Shown piece by piece: positions 51,185 through 60,241 of a DNA stretch of 64,000 bases. Below the pieces are notes generated by a model. It made no database searches. It saw only the letters and a list, made by a program, of their open reading frames with translations, and was not told where the DNA came from. The DNA is taken from assembly GCF_000725485.1 (NCBI RefSeq), contig NZ_JOAG01000003.1, positions 1-64,000 on the forward strand. Reading direction: 5' to 3'. The translations under genes were made by a program, and so were the position numbers. Each line of letters begins with the position of its first letter. The first letter of the stretch is position 1. Source of the DNA: Nonomuraea candida (GTDB lineage Bacteria; Actinomycetota; Actinomycetes; Streptosporangiales; Streptosporangiaceae).

Positions 51185-51568
51185 ATGATCAAGGCAGCCG
51201 GCACCCTCGCCCTCTGCGGAGCCCTCCTGCTGGGCGGCTCCACGCCCACGCTGGCCGCACCGCACCCCAAGGCCCGCCTCAAGATCGTCGACGGCGTCAA
51301 GGGCGGGCCCGTCAAGTCGGTCTGGCTCCACTGCGGGCCCGTGGGCGGCACCCACCCTCACGCGCAGGCGGCCTGCCGCCTGCTCAAGCAGGTCAAGGGC
51401 CAGCCCGCCAAGCTCAACGTCACCCCGAAGGCCTCGTGCTCGCAGGAGATCCAGCCGCACGCGGTCATCATCGGCGGGCAGTGGTACGGCACGAAGGTGC
51501 GCTGGGCCAAGTTCTTCCCCAACGCCTGCTACATGAAGGCGATGGGCGGCCAGCTCCTGTCGCTCTGA
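51185..51568 (+). CDS. SSI-family secreted serine protease inhibitor
   Basis: This 127-aa protein has a signal peptide (residues 1-25, AAGTLALCGALLLGGSTPTL to AAP) and the subtilisin-inhibitor fold: LHCGPVGGTHPHAQAACRLL, then ASCSQEIQPHAVIIGGQWYG and FPNACYMKAMGG. Its four cysteines sit in family positions. By alignment the reactive-site P1 residue would be Gln87 (C-S-Q-E), whereas Streptomyces SSI has Met and many have Lys. GGAGAG precedes ATG 51185. It may control secreted proteases. A strong hairpin follows. Confidence 0.88.
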   Translation: MIKAAGTLALCGALLLGGSTPTLAAPHPKARLKIVDGVKGGPVKSVWLHCGPVGGTHPHAQAACRLLKQVKGQPAKLNVTPKASCSQEIQPHAVIIGGQWYGTKVRWAKFFPNACYMKAMGGQLLSL

Positions 51569-51575
51569 GCCGGCC

Positions 51576-51600
51576 GGGGGCGGGCCACGCGCCCGCCCCC
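51576..51600 (+). terminator. Hairpin after the SSI gene
   Basis: GGGGGCGGGC and GCCCGCCCCC form a perfect 10-bp stem with loop CACGC, eight bases after the stop at 51568. Confidence 0.85.
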
Positions 51601-51629
51601 GCCCCGCCCGGCGCCCGCGCCCCGCACGT

Positions 51630-53102
51630 TCAGCGGCCGGCCCGCTGCCAGGGGAACAGGTTCCTGCTGTTCCAGTAGCCGTAGCCCAGGTAGACGACGA
51701 CCCCGATGATCATCCAGACCAGGAAGCGCAGCCACGTCTGCACCGGCAGGTTGAGCATCAGGTAGAGGCAGGCCAGCACCGACAGGATCGGCAGCAGCGG
51801 CACCAGCGGGGCGCGGAAGGCCCGGGGCAGGTCGGGCCGCGTACGCCGCAGGATGATCACCCCGAGCGACACCACCACGAACGCGAACAGCGTGCCGATG
51901 TTGACCAGCTCGGCCAGCTCGCCGAACGAGACGAACCCCGCCAGCACCATCGTGACCAGCCCGATGAGCACCGTCAGCCGCGCCGGGGTGCCGTAGTGCC
52001 GGTCCACCTTCGCCAGCGGGCGCGGCAGCAGCCCGTCGCGGCACATCGCGAACAGCACCCGGGTCTGGCCCAGCAGCAGCACCAGCACCACCGTCGTCAG
52101 GCCGGCCAGCGCGCCCACGCTGATGATCGTGGCCAGCCAGGGGTGGCCGACCGCGGTGAAGGCGTCCGACAGCGGCGCGGCCGTGCTCAGCTCGCTGTAG
52201 CGCTGCATGCCGACGACGACGAGCGAGACGGCGACGTACAGGATCGTGCAGACGGCCAGGGAACCGAGGATGCCGCGCGGCACGTCGTGCTGCGGCCTGA
52301 TCGTCTCCTCCGCCGCGGTGGCCACGATGTCGAAGCCGATGAAGGCGAAGAACACGATCGCCGCCGCCGAGAAGATGCCGATCACGCCGAACGCGACCGG
52401 CGTGATGCCGAACACGAGCTGGATGAGCGGCGCCTTGAGCCCTTCCACCCGCCCGGTGGGCACCGCCTCGGGGATGAACGGCGTGTAGTTGGCCGCCTTG
52501 ACGAAGAACAGCCCCGCCACGATGACCAGCAGCACCACCGCGATCTTGGTGATCACCAGGATCAGGTTGACCCGCGAAGAGATCTTGATCCCGGCCACCA
52601 GGACCGAGGTGAGCAGCAGCACGATGAGGATGGCGGGCACGTTGACCACCGGGTCGTCGCCCGCGATCGAGGCGGGCAGGCCCATCCCGAGCGACGACAG
52701 CAACGAGGCGAAGTAGCCCGACCAGCCGACCGCCACCACGGCGGCGGCCAGCGCCAGCTCCAGGAACAGGTCCCAGCCGATGATCCAGGCGGGGAACTCG
52801 CCCAGCGTCGCGAAGGAGAAGGTGTAGGCGGACCCCGCGACCGGGATCGTGGAGGCGAACTCGGCGTAGCACAGCGCCGCCAGCCCGCACACGATGCCCG
52901 CCACGACGAACGAGACCGCGACCGCCGGCCCCGCCATCTCCTTGGCGACCTGCCCCGTGAGCACGAAGATCCCGGTGCCGACGATCACACCGATGCCGAA
53001 GACCGTGAGATCGAGGGCCGTCAGGCGTTTGCGCAACTGGTGCTCGGGATCCTCGGTGTCGCGGATCGATTGCTCGACGCTCTTCGTGCGAAAGATGTCC
53101 AC
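51630..53102 (-). CDS. APC-family amino acid permease
   Basis: This 490-aa permease has about 12-14 transmembrane helices. It shows the APC signature GIGVIVGTGIFVLTGQVAKE, FASTIPVAGSAYTFSFATLG, FAFIGFDIVATAAEETIRPQ and RFLVWMIIGVVVYL. The layout with an N-terminal FRTKSVEQSI segment matches cationic amino acid transporters (CAT-like). GTG 53102 is the start. It is upstream of, and on the same strand as, no close partner; dxs follows on the same strand 82 bp away. Confidence 0.9.
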   Translation of the reverse strand: MDIFRTKSVEQSIRDTEDPEHQLRKRLTALDLTVFGIGVIVGTGIFVLTGQVAKEMAGPAVAVSFVVAGIVCGLAALCYAEFASTIPVAGSAYTFSFATLGEFPAWIIGWDLFLELALAAAVVAVGWSGYFASLLSSLGMGLPASIAGDDPVVNVPAILIVLLLTSVLVAGIKISSRVNLILVITKIAVVLLVIVAGLFFVKAANYTPFIPEAVPTGRVEGLKAPLIQLVFGITPVAFGVIGIFSAAAIVFFAFIGFDIVATAAEETIRPQHDVPRGILGSLAVCTILYVAVSLVVVGMQRYSELSTAAPLSDAFTAVGHPWLATIISVGALAGLTTVVLVLLLGQTRVLFAMCRDGLLPRPLAKVDRHYGTPARLTVLIGLVTMVLAGFVSFGELAELVNIGTLFAFVVVSLGVIILRRTRPDLPRAFRAPLVPLLPILSVLACLYLMLNLPVQTWLRFLVWMIIGVVVYLGYGYWNSRNLFPWQRAGR

Positions 53103-53183
53103 GGTCAGCGATCCTTCCCACACCCCCGGTGATCATGCCGGTTGCGGGGCGGGATCGCGATCTCGGCAGCGTCCACGGGCTCG

Positions 53184-55073
53184 TCAGCGGCGGGCGGGCT
53201 CCACGTGGGAGGTCCGCTTCGCGACCGCCTCGGTGATCTGGCGGGCGAGGTCCTGGCCGGTCAGGCCGATGCGGCCGAGGATGGCGGCCCGCTTGGCGTG
53301 GTCGAGGAAGCGCTGCGGGATGCCGAAGGTGCGTACGGGCACGTCGACGTCGGCGTCGCGCAGCAGGCGGGCCACGGCGTCGCCGACGGCCCCGACGCGC
53401 CCGTTGTCCTCGACGACCGCGACCAGCTTGTGCGCGCCGGCGGCCATCACGAGCGCCTCGTCGAGCGGCTTGACCCAGCGGGGGTCGACCACGGTGGCCG
53501 AGATGCCCTGGGCGTCGAGCAGCACGGCGGCGTCCATGCAGACCTGGGCCATCGGGCCCACGCCCACCAGCAGCACGCCGGGCTCTCCCTCGGCGGCCCG
53601 CAGCACGTCCATCTCGCCCAGCTTGCCCACCGGCTCGATCGGCTCGGCGACGGGGCCCTTGGGGAAGCGCAGCACCGTGGGGCCGTCGCTGACGTCGACC
53701 GCCTCGCGCAGCAGCTCGGTGAGGCGGTCGCCGTCGCGCGGCACCGCGATGCGCAGCCCGGGCACGACCTGGAGGATCGACAGGTCCCACATGCCGTTGT
53801 GGCTGGCGCCGTCGTCGCCGGTGACGCCGGCCCGGTCGAGCACCACCGTGACCGGCAGGCGGTGCAGGGCGACGTCCATGAGGAGCTGGTCGAAGGCGCG
53901 GTTGAGGAAGGTGGCGTAGACGGCCACCACCGGGTGCATGCCGCCCAGCGCGAGCCCGGCGGCGCTGGTCAGCGCGTGCTGCTCGGCGATGCCGACGTCG
54001 TAGATGCGCTCGGGGTATTCCTCGGCGAAGGCGTTGAGGCCGGTCGGGTGGAGCATGGCGGCGGTGATGGCCACCAGGTCGTCGCGCTCCTTGCCGAGCC
54101 TGACCAGCTCTTCGCTGAAGACGTTGGTCCAGATGCGGCCCTTGGGCTTCTCCGCGCCGGTGGCCCGGTCGAAGGCGCCGGGCGAGTGGAACTGGTCCTC
54201 GTCGTGGTTCTCGGCGGGGCTGTAGCCGCGGCCCTTCTGGGTGAGGGCGTGCACGATGACCGGGCCGCGGAAGTCGCGGGCCTGGCGCAGCGCGGCCTCC
54301 ATGGCCTGCTCGTCGTGGCCGTCGATGGGGCCGACGTATTTGAGCCCGAGGTCCTCGAACATCACCTGCGGCGCCAGCACGTCCTTGACGCCCTTCTTGA
54401 AGCCGTGGAGGGCGTCGTAGAGGACGGGAACGTTCCCGATCTTGTCCTTGACGAAGTCGAGCATGTCCTCGTAGCGGCGGTTGACCCGCAGGGAGGACAG
54501 GTGGGAGGCCAGGCCGCCGATCGTGGGCGAGTAGGAGCGGCCGTTGTCGTTGACCACGATCACGACCGGCAGGTCCTTGATCGCGGCGATGTTGTTGAGC
54601 GCCTCCCAGGCCATGCCGCCGGTCAGCGCGCCGTCGCCGATGATCGCGACGACCGTGCGGTCGCTCTCGCGGCGCAGCTTGAACGCCTTGGCCAGGCCGT
54701 CGGCGTAGGACAGCGCGGTCGAGGCGTGGGAGTTCTCCACGAAGTCGTGCTCGGACTCGGCCTGGCTCGGGTAGCCCGACAGGCCGCCCTCCTGCTTGAG
54801 CGCCTCGAAGCCGGCCGCCCTGCCGGTGAGGAGCTTGTGCACGTACGCCTGATGGCCGGTGTCCCAGATGACGGGGTCGTCCGGCGAGTCGAAGACCCGG
54901 TGAACGGCGATCGTGAGCTCCACCACACCGAGGTTGGGGCCGAGGTGGCCGCCGAACCTGGCGCACGAGTCGACCAGCACATCACGGATCTCTCCGGCGA
55001 GCTGCGGCAACTCCTCGACAGTGAGCCGTTTGACGTCCTGCGGTCCCTTGATCGAGCCCAGCAACCCGCTCAC
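53184..55073 (-). CDS. dxs: 1-deoxy-D-xylulose-5-phosphate synthase
   Basis: This 629-aa enzyme catalyses the first step of the MEP isoprenoid pathway, joining pyruvate and glyceraldehyde 3-phosphate with thiamine diphosphate. It has [15 protein letters not shown], the ThDP motif [62 protein letters not shown] and the conserved [15 protein letters not shown]. Length is normal. GTG 55073 has GGGGAG nine bases upstream. Confidence 0.96.
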   Translation of the reverse strand: MSGLLGSIKGPQDVKRLTVEELPQLAGEIRDVLVDSCARFGGHLGPNLGVVELTIAVHRVFDSPDDPVIWDTGHQAYVHKLLTGRAAGFEALKQEGGLSGYPSQAESEHDFVENSHASTALSYADGLAKAFKLRRESDRTVVAIIGDGALTGGMAWEALNNIAAIKDLPVVIVVNDNGRSYSPTIGGLASHLSSLRVNRRYEDMLDFVKDKIGNVPVLYDALHGFKKGVKDVLAPQVMFEDLGLKYVGPIDGHDEQAMEAALRQARDFRGPVIVHALTQKGRGYSPAENHDEDQFHSPGAFDRATGAEKPKGRIWTNVFSEELVRLGKERDDLVAITAAMLHPTGLNAFAEEYPERIYDVGIAEQHALTSAAGLALGGMHPVVAVYATFLNRAFDQLLMDVALHRLPVTVVLDRAGVTGDDGASHNGMWDLSILQVVPGLRIAVPRDGDRLTELLREAVDVSDGPTVLRFPKGPVAEPIEPVGKLGEMDVLRAAEGEPGVLLVGVGPMAQVCMDAAVLLDAQGISATVVDPRWVKPLDEALVMAAGAHKLVAVVEDNGRVGAVGDAVARLLRDADVDVPVRTFGIPQRFLDHAKRAAILGRIGLTGQDLARQITEAVAKRTSHVEPARR

Positions 55074-55197
55074 GGATCCGACTCCCCTCTGCTCTTTTGC
55101 GCCGATTCCCCAGAGTCTAGTTCGCGGACGCCTCACTGACTCCATCGAGTCAATTCCACCCACATATGTCCGATCTTGACCTAGTCTTTCGATACCT

Positions 55198-56088
55198 ATG
55201 AACTCCGTCCCCAAAAGCCGTCTCGTGACACTTGTCGCCGCCACGCTGGCGCTCGCCCTGGCGGCGGCCGCGCTCGTGCTCGTGCTCGCGGACGTGGCCA
55301 CGACCTCGACGAGCGGCGTCACCGGGGGACAACAGCTCGCCGCGCCGCCCTCGGCCGCGGGGGCAGGGCGCGAGCGGGTGGCCGACGCCGCGACCAGGGC
55401 CCTGGCGACGCTCAACCCGCTCTACAGGACCGGCAGGCTCACCGACGTGAACTGCTCGCCCGGCCCCCTGCCCCCGGGCAGCATGGCGGCCTACCGGCGC
55501 TTCCTGACCCGCGTGACCGCCTGCCTGAACAAGGCGTGGGCGGCGCAGTTCCGCAAGGCGAAGCTGCCCTTCACCAAGCCGCGGCTGCGCATCATCACCA
55601 GCAAGGTCAAGACGCCCTGCGGAGCCTGGAACACCGGGGCGGACGGCGTCTACTGCTCCACCGACCGCACCATGTACCTGATGATCAGCAAGGAGCAGCT
55701 GCGCAACCCCTTTCCGCTGGGCGTCACCCGGCTGGTCGCGCACGAGTACGGCCACCACGTGCAGCAGGTCTCCGGGATCTGGCGCTACTACTGGATCGCG
55801 CGCTCGGCCTCGGGCAAGGCGGGGCGGCTGCAGCTGTCGCGCAACTCCGAGCTGCAGGCGGAGTGCTTCTCCGCGGTCTTCATGAGCACGATGAAGGACA
55901 CGGAGCTGGTCACCGCGTCCGACTGGGCGTACACGGTGGACTGGTTCAGGAAGAACGGCGCCAAGGGGTGGCCGCAGAACGACCACGGCAAGGGGCCGAC
56001 GCAGGCCGCGTGGATGACGCGCGGCTTCAAGCGCGGCACGCCGGGGTCGTGCAACACCTGGGCCGCCAAGCCACGAAATGTCACCTGA
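55198..56088 (+). CDS. Secreted neutral zinc metallopeptidase (YpfJ-like), copy 1
   Basis: This 296-aa protein has an N-terminal signal or anchor helix (about 10-32) and a zinc-peptidase domain with the HExxH motif [11 protein letters not shown] (about residue 182) followed by a distant Glu in [12 protein letters not shown]. Six cysteines lie in the exported part (for example CGAWNTG, YCSTDR, CNTW). Proteins of this YpfJ/Zn_peptidase group have unclear targets. It starts at ATG 55198, divergent from dxs. Confidence 0.88.
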   Translation: MNSVPKSRLVTLVAATLALALAAAALVLVLADVATTSTSGVTGGQQLAAPPSAAGAGRERVADAATRALATLNPLYRTGRLTDVNCSPGPLPPGSMAAYRRFLTRVTACLNKAWAAQFRKAKLPFTKPRLRIITSKVKTPCGAWNTGADGVYCSTDRTMYLMISKEQLRNPFPLGVTRLVAHEYGHHVQQVSGIWRYYWIARSASGKAGRLQLSRNSELQAECFSAVFMSTMKDTELVTASDWAYTVDWFRKNGAKGWPQNDHGKGPTQAAWMTRGFKRGTPGSCNTWAAKPRNVT

Positions 56089-56148
56089 CGGGCCCGTTGA
56101 GGCTGCCATAAGGCGTAAATCCTCCTAAAGGCTCTAAGATCCGCGTTC

Positions 56149-56898
56149 GTGCGCACTCCCCTCATGGCGCCGGCCGTGTGCCTGGTCGCGGGTCTCCTGC
56201 TGCCGGCGCCCGCGAGCGCGGCCGATCACCGGGCACGCTCCGGCCTCATGGGCGTGATGGGCGGGGACGTGGTCCCGCAGCGCTGCGCGATCCCGGCCAT
56301 CCGGGCGGGGAGCACGGGCTCGCTCAGGTCGTTCCACCGGGCGATGGCCGAGTGCGCCGACCGGTTCTGGTCGGCCAGGTTCGCCGCGGCCGGCCTGCCG
56401 TACAGCCCGCCCGAGGTCGCGATCACCACGGGGGACGACTCGGTCTGCGGGGCGATCGCCGGCAGCGGCGCGCAGTACTGTCCCGACCAGCGCACGATCG
56501 TCATCCGCATCATGAAGCACGACCTGCGCGACCCGTTCAGGATGAACATCGCCCACTCCGTGGCCCACGAGTGGGGGCACCACGTGCAGCAGCTCACCGG
56601 CGTGCTGGACGCGCAGGCCGCCCTGTACGAGCCGGCCCCGGAAGGGGCGCGGCGGCTGCTCAGCCATCGGCTGGAGATGCAGGCCGAGTGCTTCGCCGGG
56701 GTGTTCTACAGCGCCACGCTCAAGTCCATCAGGCCCGGCATCTCGTGGGCGGACTGGATCTCGGCGGTGCGGGGGGCCGAGGAGAGCGACATCCACGGCA
56801 AGCCGCGCAACCTGGCCTTCTGGCAGGACCGGGGATACCGGGGCGGCGCCACGGGGTTCTGCAACACGTGGACGGCCGCCAAGAACAAGATCGATTGA
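56149..56898 (+). CDS. Secreted neutral zinc metallopeptidase (YpfJ-like), copy 2
   Basis: This 249-aa protein has a signal peptide (residues about 1-25, ending ASAA) and the same domain as the upstream gene: VAHEWGHHVQQL (HExxH), LEMQAECFAGVFYS and FCNTWTAAKN. It is a tandem paralogue, 60 bp downstream on the same strand, with the cysteine positions largely kept. It lacks the longer linker after the signal in copy 1. GTG 56149 is the start. Substrates are unknown; the pair may act together. Confidence 0.88.
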   Translation: MRTPLMAPAVCLVAGLLLPAPASAADHRARSGLMGVMGGDVVPQRCAIPAIRAGSTGSLRSFHRAMAECADRFWSARFAAAGLPYSPPEVAITTGDDSVCGAIAGSGAQYCPDQRTIVIRIMKHDLRDPFRMNIAHSVAHEWGHHVQQLTGVLDAQAALYEPAPEGARRLLSHRLEMQAECFAGVFYSATLKSIRPGISWADWISAVRGAEESDIHGKPRNLAFWQDRGYRGGATGFCNTWTAAKNKID

Positions 56899-56914
56899 CC
56901 CGCCCCGCAGGCGG

Positions 56915-58120
56915 TCAGGCGTTGGCGCGGGCCAGGACCTCCAGCGGGTCGGCCAGGACGTGGGCGAAGGCGAGCTCGGCCGCGCCCACCAGGGTCGCGG
57001 AGTCCCCCAGCGCCGAGGTGCGCAGCCGCAGCCGCTCCCGCTGCGGCGCCATGGCGTGCAGGGTGAGCTGCGAGCGCACCTGCGCCGCCGAGCCGAGGTA
57101 GATCTCCCGCAGGATCCCCCCGAAGATCACCATTTCCGGGTTGAAGATGTTGACCAGGTTGGCCACGCCCAGCCCCAGCCAGTCGCCCACCCGGCTGAGC
57201 CCCTCCTGGGCCACGATGTCCCCGCGGTCGGCCGCGTCCACCACCGTGCGCACCGCGTCGCGGCCGTGGCGGCCCGAGGAGACCCGGCCGGCCGACTCCA
57301 GCAGGGCCCGCTCCCCCACCTCCGCCTCCAGGCACCCGTGGGAGCCGCACCCGCAGGCGCGGCCTCCCGGGTTGACGACCATGTGGCCGACCTCGCCGCC
57401 GTAGCCCTCGTGGCCGCCGAGCAGGTGGCCGCCGGCGATGATGCCGCCGCCGATGCCGACGTCGCCGTGCAGGTAGATGAGGTCGCGTACGGCGGCCCCG
57501 ACCCCCCGGCTGTGCTCGGCCAGCGCCGCCAGGTTGGCGTCGTTGCCCACGCTGACCGGCAGGCCCAGGCCCAGCCGGCGGCCCAGCTCCTCGCCGAACG
57601 GCACCTCCTCGGCCTTCAGGTTGGGCCCGAACCGGACCACGCCGTCGCCCTTGCGCACGCCGCCCGACACGGCCGCCGCCGCGCCGACGCAGACCGTGTC
57701 GGCCCGGGTCTTGCGGCGCATCTGCCGGGCGAACCCGGCCAGCAGCCCCGCCACCTCGTCCAGGTCGAACCGGTCGCGGTCGCGCACGGTCTCCCGGCGG
57801 TCGAGGATCACCCCGCCGAGCCCGACGCGGGCGACGGCCAGCCGGTCGGGGCCCACGTCGAAGGCGAAGACGTAGACCCGCGCCGACTCGGGGCGCACCA
57901 CGAGCGAGGGCCGCCCGGCGCGGCCCGTCTCGCGGGGCAGCTCCTCGCGCACCAGCCCGGCGGCGGTGAGGTCGGAGGTCAGCGCCATGATCGTGCTGCG
58001 GTTGAGCCCCATCTTCGCGGTCAGCTCGGCGCGCGAGATCGGCCCGCCCAGGTGGACATGACGGAGCAGCGCGCCGAGATTGTGGCGCCTGATGTCCTCT
58101 TGAGAGGGGCCGGCACGCAT
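56915..58120 (-). CDS. ROK-family transcriptional regulator (XylR-like)
   Basis: This 401-aa protein has an N-terminal winged helix (about 5-70; DIRRHNLGALLRHVHLGGPI, AELTAKMGLNRSTIMALTSD) and a ROK sugar-kinase-like domain with DVGPDRLAVA, GNDANLAALAEHSRG, GIGGGIIAGGHLLGGHEG, EVGHMVVNPGG and the zinc cysteines in CGCGSHGCLE. AAGGAA precedes ATG 58120. It is the last gene of a xylose-type ABC operon, and two XylR-like sites precede that operon's first gene, so it likely represses it. Confidence 0.9.
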   Translation of the reverse strand: MRAGPSQEDIRRHNLGALLRHVHLGGPISRAELTAKMGLNRSTIMALTSDLTAAGLVREELPRETGRAGRPSLVVRPESARVYVFAFDVGPDRLAVARVGLGGVILDRRETVRDRDRFDLDEVAGLLAGFARQMRRKTRADTVCVGAAAAVSGGVRKGDGVVRFGPNLKAEEVPFGEELGRRLGLGLPVSVGNDANLAALAEHSRGVGAAVRDLIYLHGDVGIGGGIIAGGHLLGGHEGYGGEVGHMVVNPGGRACGCGSHGCLEAEVGERALLESAGRVSSGRHGRDAVRTVVDAADRGDIVAQEGLSRVGDWLGLGVANLVNIFNPEMVIFGGILREIYLGSAAQVRSQLTLHAMAPQRERLRLRTSALGDSATLVGAAELAFAHVLADPLEVLARANA

Positions 58121-58155
58121 CGTCTGGGGTTCCTTCAGGGGCTGCGAGTCGCTGA

Positions 58156-59418
58156 TCACCTTAGACCAGCGGCAGCCGCCCTCTTGCGCGCCAGGGCGTC
58201 GACACCCGCGGCGAGCAACAGGACGGAACCGGTGACCAGGTATTTCACGCTGGCCCCGTACCCCATCAGACCCATGCCGTTCTCGATCACGGCCACCACG
58301 GCGCCGCCGAGCACGGCGTCGAGCACCCGGCCCTTGCCGCCGAACAGGCTCGTGCCGCCGATGACCGCGGCGCCGACCGCGTACAGCAGGACGGAGGAGC
58401 CGCCCGTGTTCGGGTCCACCGAGCTGGCCCGCGACGCGGCCACGATGCCGCCGACGGCGGCCATCGAGGAGCAGATCACGAACGCGTAGATCTTGATCCG
58501 GTCGACCGGGATGCCGGCCCGCCGGGCGGCCTCGGTGTTGCCGCCGACCGCGTACAGGTGCCGCCCGAACCCGGTGCGCCGCAGCACCAGCGTCCACACG
58601 ACCAGCAGCGCCAGGATGACCGGCACCACGATCGGCACGCCGGTGAGCGAGACCAGCGCGGGGTTGCGGCTGCGCTCCAGGTTGAGCGCGGCGACCGCGA
58701 GCCCGGCGAAGAGCGCCAGCATGCCGACGCGGAAGGCGATCAGCGACATGGGGTCGGCCACCAGCCCGCGCCTGCTCCGCGACCTGGCCCGCCTGAGCTG
58801 CACCGCCGCGAAGACCGCCACGCAGACGGCGTACAGGGCCCAGCCGAGCCAGGGCGGCAGGTTCCGGTTGGCGATGGCGACGACCACCTCGTCGCGGATG
58901 GAGATGTTGGTGCCCTCGTCCACCAGCACCAGGACCAGGCCCTGGAAGGCGAGGAAGGCGGCCAGCGTGACCACGAACGACGGTATGCCGACCTTGGCGA
59001 CCAGCGTGCCCAGCACGGTGCCGATGATCACGCCGGTGAGGACGGCGGCCGCCATGCAGACGTACCAGGGCAGTCCGGCGCTGGTCAGCGTGACGGCGAG
59101 GACCGCCGCGCAGACGCCGCTGGCGAAGCCGGCCGACAGGTCGATCTCGCCCAGCAGCAGCACGAACACCAGGCCCATGGCGATGAGCGTGATGGCGGCG
59201 CCCTGGGTGAAGAGGTTGGCGAAGTTGATCGCGGTGACGAAGGAGGGCCGCGCGGCGGCGAAGACCGCGCAGAGCACGACCAGGCCGAGCACCGCGGGCA
59301 GCGCGCCCATGTCACCGCCGCGCACGCGCTGCGCGTACGCGAGGAAGCTGTTCTTGATCGAGGGGGTCTGCGCCGCGGCGACGATGGCCTCGCCGGGGAG
59401 TTCCTTGACCTTGTTCAT
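58156..59418 (-). CDS. xylH: Sugar ABC transporter permease (XylH-like)
   Basis: This 420-aa permease has about ten transmembrane helices and the BPD_transp_2 signature in GVCAAVLAVTLTSAGLP, with the EAA-like region RTGFGRHLYAVGGNTEAARR and GIPVDRIKIYAFVICSSMAA. It is longer than RbsC, as XylH proteins are. It overlaps the ATPase by 4 nt (ATGA), and the ROK gene follows 35 bp after its stop. With the ATPase and binding protein it imports a pentose, probably xylose. Confidence 0.9.
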   Translation of the reverse strand: MNKVKELPGEAIVAAAQTPSIKNSFLAYAQRVRGGDMGALPAVLGLVVLCAVFAAARPSFVTAINFANLFTQGAAITLIAMGLVFVLLLGEIDLSAGFASGVCAAVLAVTLTSAGLPWYVCMAAAVLTGVIIGTVLGTLVAKVGIPSFVVTLAAFLAFQGLVLVLVDEGTNISIRDEVVVAIANRNLPPWLGWALYAVCVAVFAAVQLRRARSRSRRGLVADPMSLIAFRVGMLALFAGLAVAALNLERSRNPALVSLTGVPIVVPVILALLVVWTLVLRRTGFGRHLYAVGGNTEAARRAGIPVDRIKIYAFVICSSMAAVGGIVAASRASSVDPNTGGSSVLLYAVGAAVIGGTSLFGGKGRVLDAVLGGAVVAVIENGMGLMGYGASVKYLVTGSVLLLAAGVDALARKRAAAAGLR

Positions 59419-60179
59419 GGGGTGACCCCGTTCTTGAGGCCCAGTTCGCCGCTGCGGCCGGAAGTGATCAGCTCGACCACCTGCGCGTGCGTCACGTCGG
59501 CGGTCGCGACCTGGGCGGCCATCCTGCCGAGGTAGAGCGCCGCGATCCGGTCGGAGACGGCGAACACGTCGTTCATGTTGTGCGAGATGAGCACCACGGC
59601 CAGGCCGGTGTCGGCGAGCCTGCGCACCAGCTCCAGCACCTGCGCGGTCTGGGCCACGCCCAGCGCCGCGGTGGGCTCGTCGAGGATGACGACCTTGCTG
59701 TTCCACAGCACGGCCTTGGCGATGGCCACGGTCTGCCGCTGCCCGCCGGACAGGCTGGAGACCTGCTGCCTGATGGACTTGACCGTGCGCACGGACAGCC
59801 CGCTGAGCGTCTTCTCGGCCAGCTCCTCCATGCTGTCCTCGTCGAGCAGGAGGCCGTGCTTGCGCTCCCTGCCGAGGAACATGTTCTGGACGATGTCGAG
59901 GTTGTCGCACAGGGCGAGGTCCTGGTAGACGATCTCGATGCCCAGCTCGCCCGCGTCGCGGGGGCTGTGCACCTGGACCTCTTCGCCGTCGAAGAGCACC
60001 TGGCCCGAGTCGATCGGGTAGATGCCGCCGATGCACTTGACCAGGGTGGACTTGCCGGCGCCGTTGTCGCCGACGAGCGCCGTGACCTGGCCGGCGTAGG
60101 CGGAGAACCCGACGTCGTGCAGGACCTTCACCGGACCGAAGCTCTTGTCGATCCCGCGCACTTCAAGGAGGGGGGTCAT
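59415..60179 (-). CDS. xylG: Sugar ABC transporter ATP-binding protein (XylG-like, single domain)
   Basis: This 254-aa ATPase has Walker A GDNGAGKST (about residues 37-45), the Q-loop in IEIVYQDLALCDNLD, signature LSGGQRQTVAIAKAV, Walker B VVILDEPTAALG and switch His in VLISHNMNDVF. It carries one nucleotide-binding domain, unlike the two-domain RbsA/XylG of enterics; the single-domain form is common in actinobacteria. GGGAG precedes ATG 60179. It belongs to the sugar operon. Confidence 0.92.
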   Translation of the reverse strand: MTPLLEVRGIDKSFGPVKVLHDVGFSAYAGQVTALVGDNGAGKSTLVKCIGGIYPIDSGQVLFDGEEVQVHSPRDAGELGIEIVYQDLALCDNLDIVQNMFLGRERKHGLLLDEDSMEELAEKTLSGLSVRTVKSIRQQVSSLSGGQRQTVAIAKAVLWNSKVVILDEPTAALGVAQTAQVLELVRRLADTGLAVVLISHNMNDVFAVSDRIAALYLGRMAAQVATADVTHAQVVELITSGRSGELGLKNGVTP

Positions 60180-60193
60180 ATGGCTCCCTAAAC

Positions 60194-60210
60194 CGGGGGC
60201 ACGGCCCCCG
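60194..60210 (-). terminator. Small hairpin between binding-protein and ATPase genes
   Basis: CGGGGGC, ACG and GCCCCCG form a 7-bp stem in the 62-bp gap after the binding-protein gene. Such attenuating or stabilising hairpins often give more binding protein than ATPase. Confidence 0.5.
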
Positions 60211-60241
60211 CTCGTGGCGGCGGGCCGTACCCCTTGCGGTG

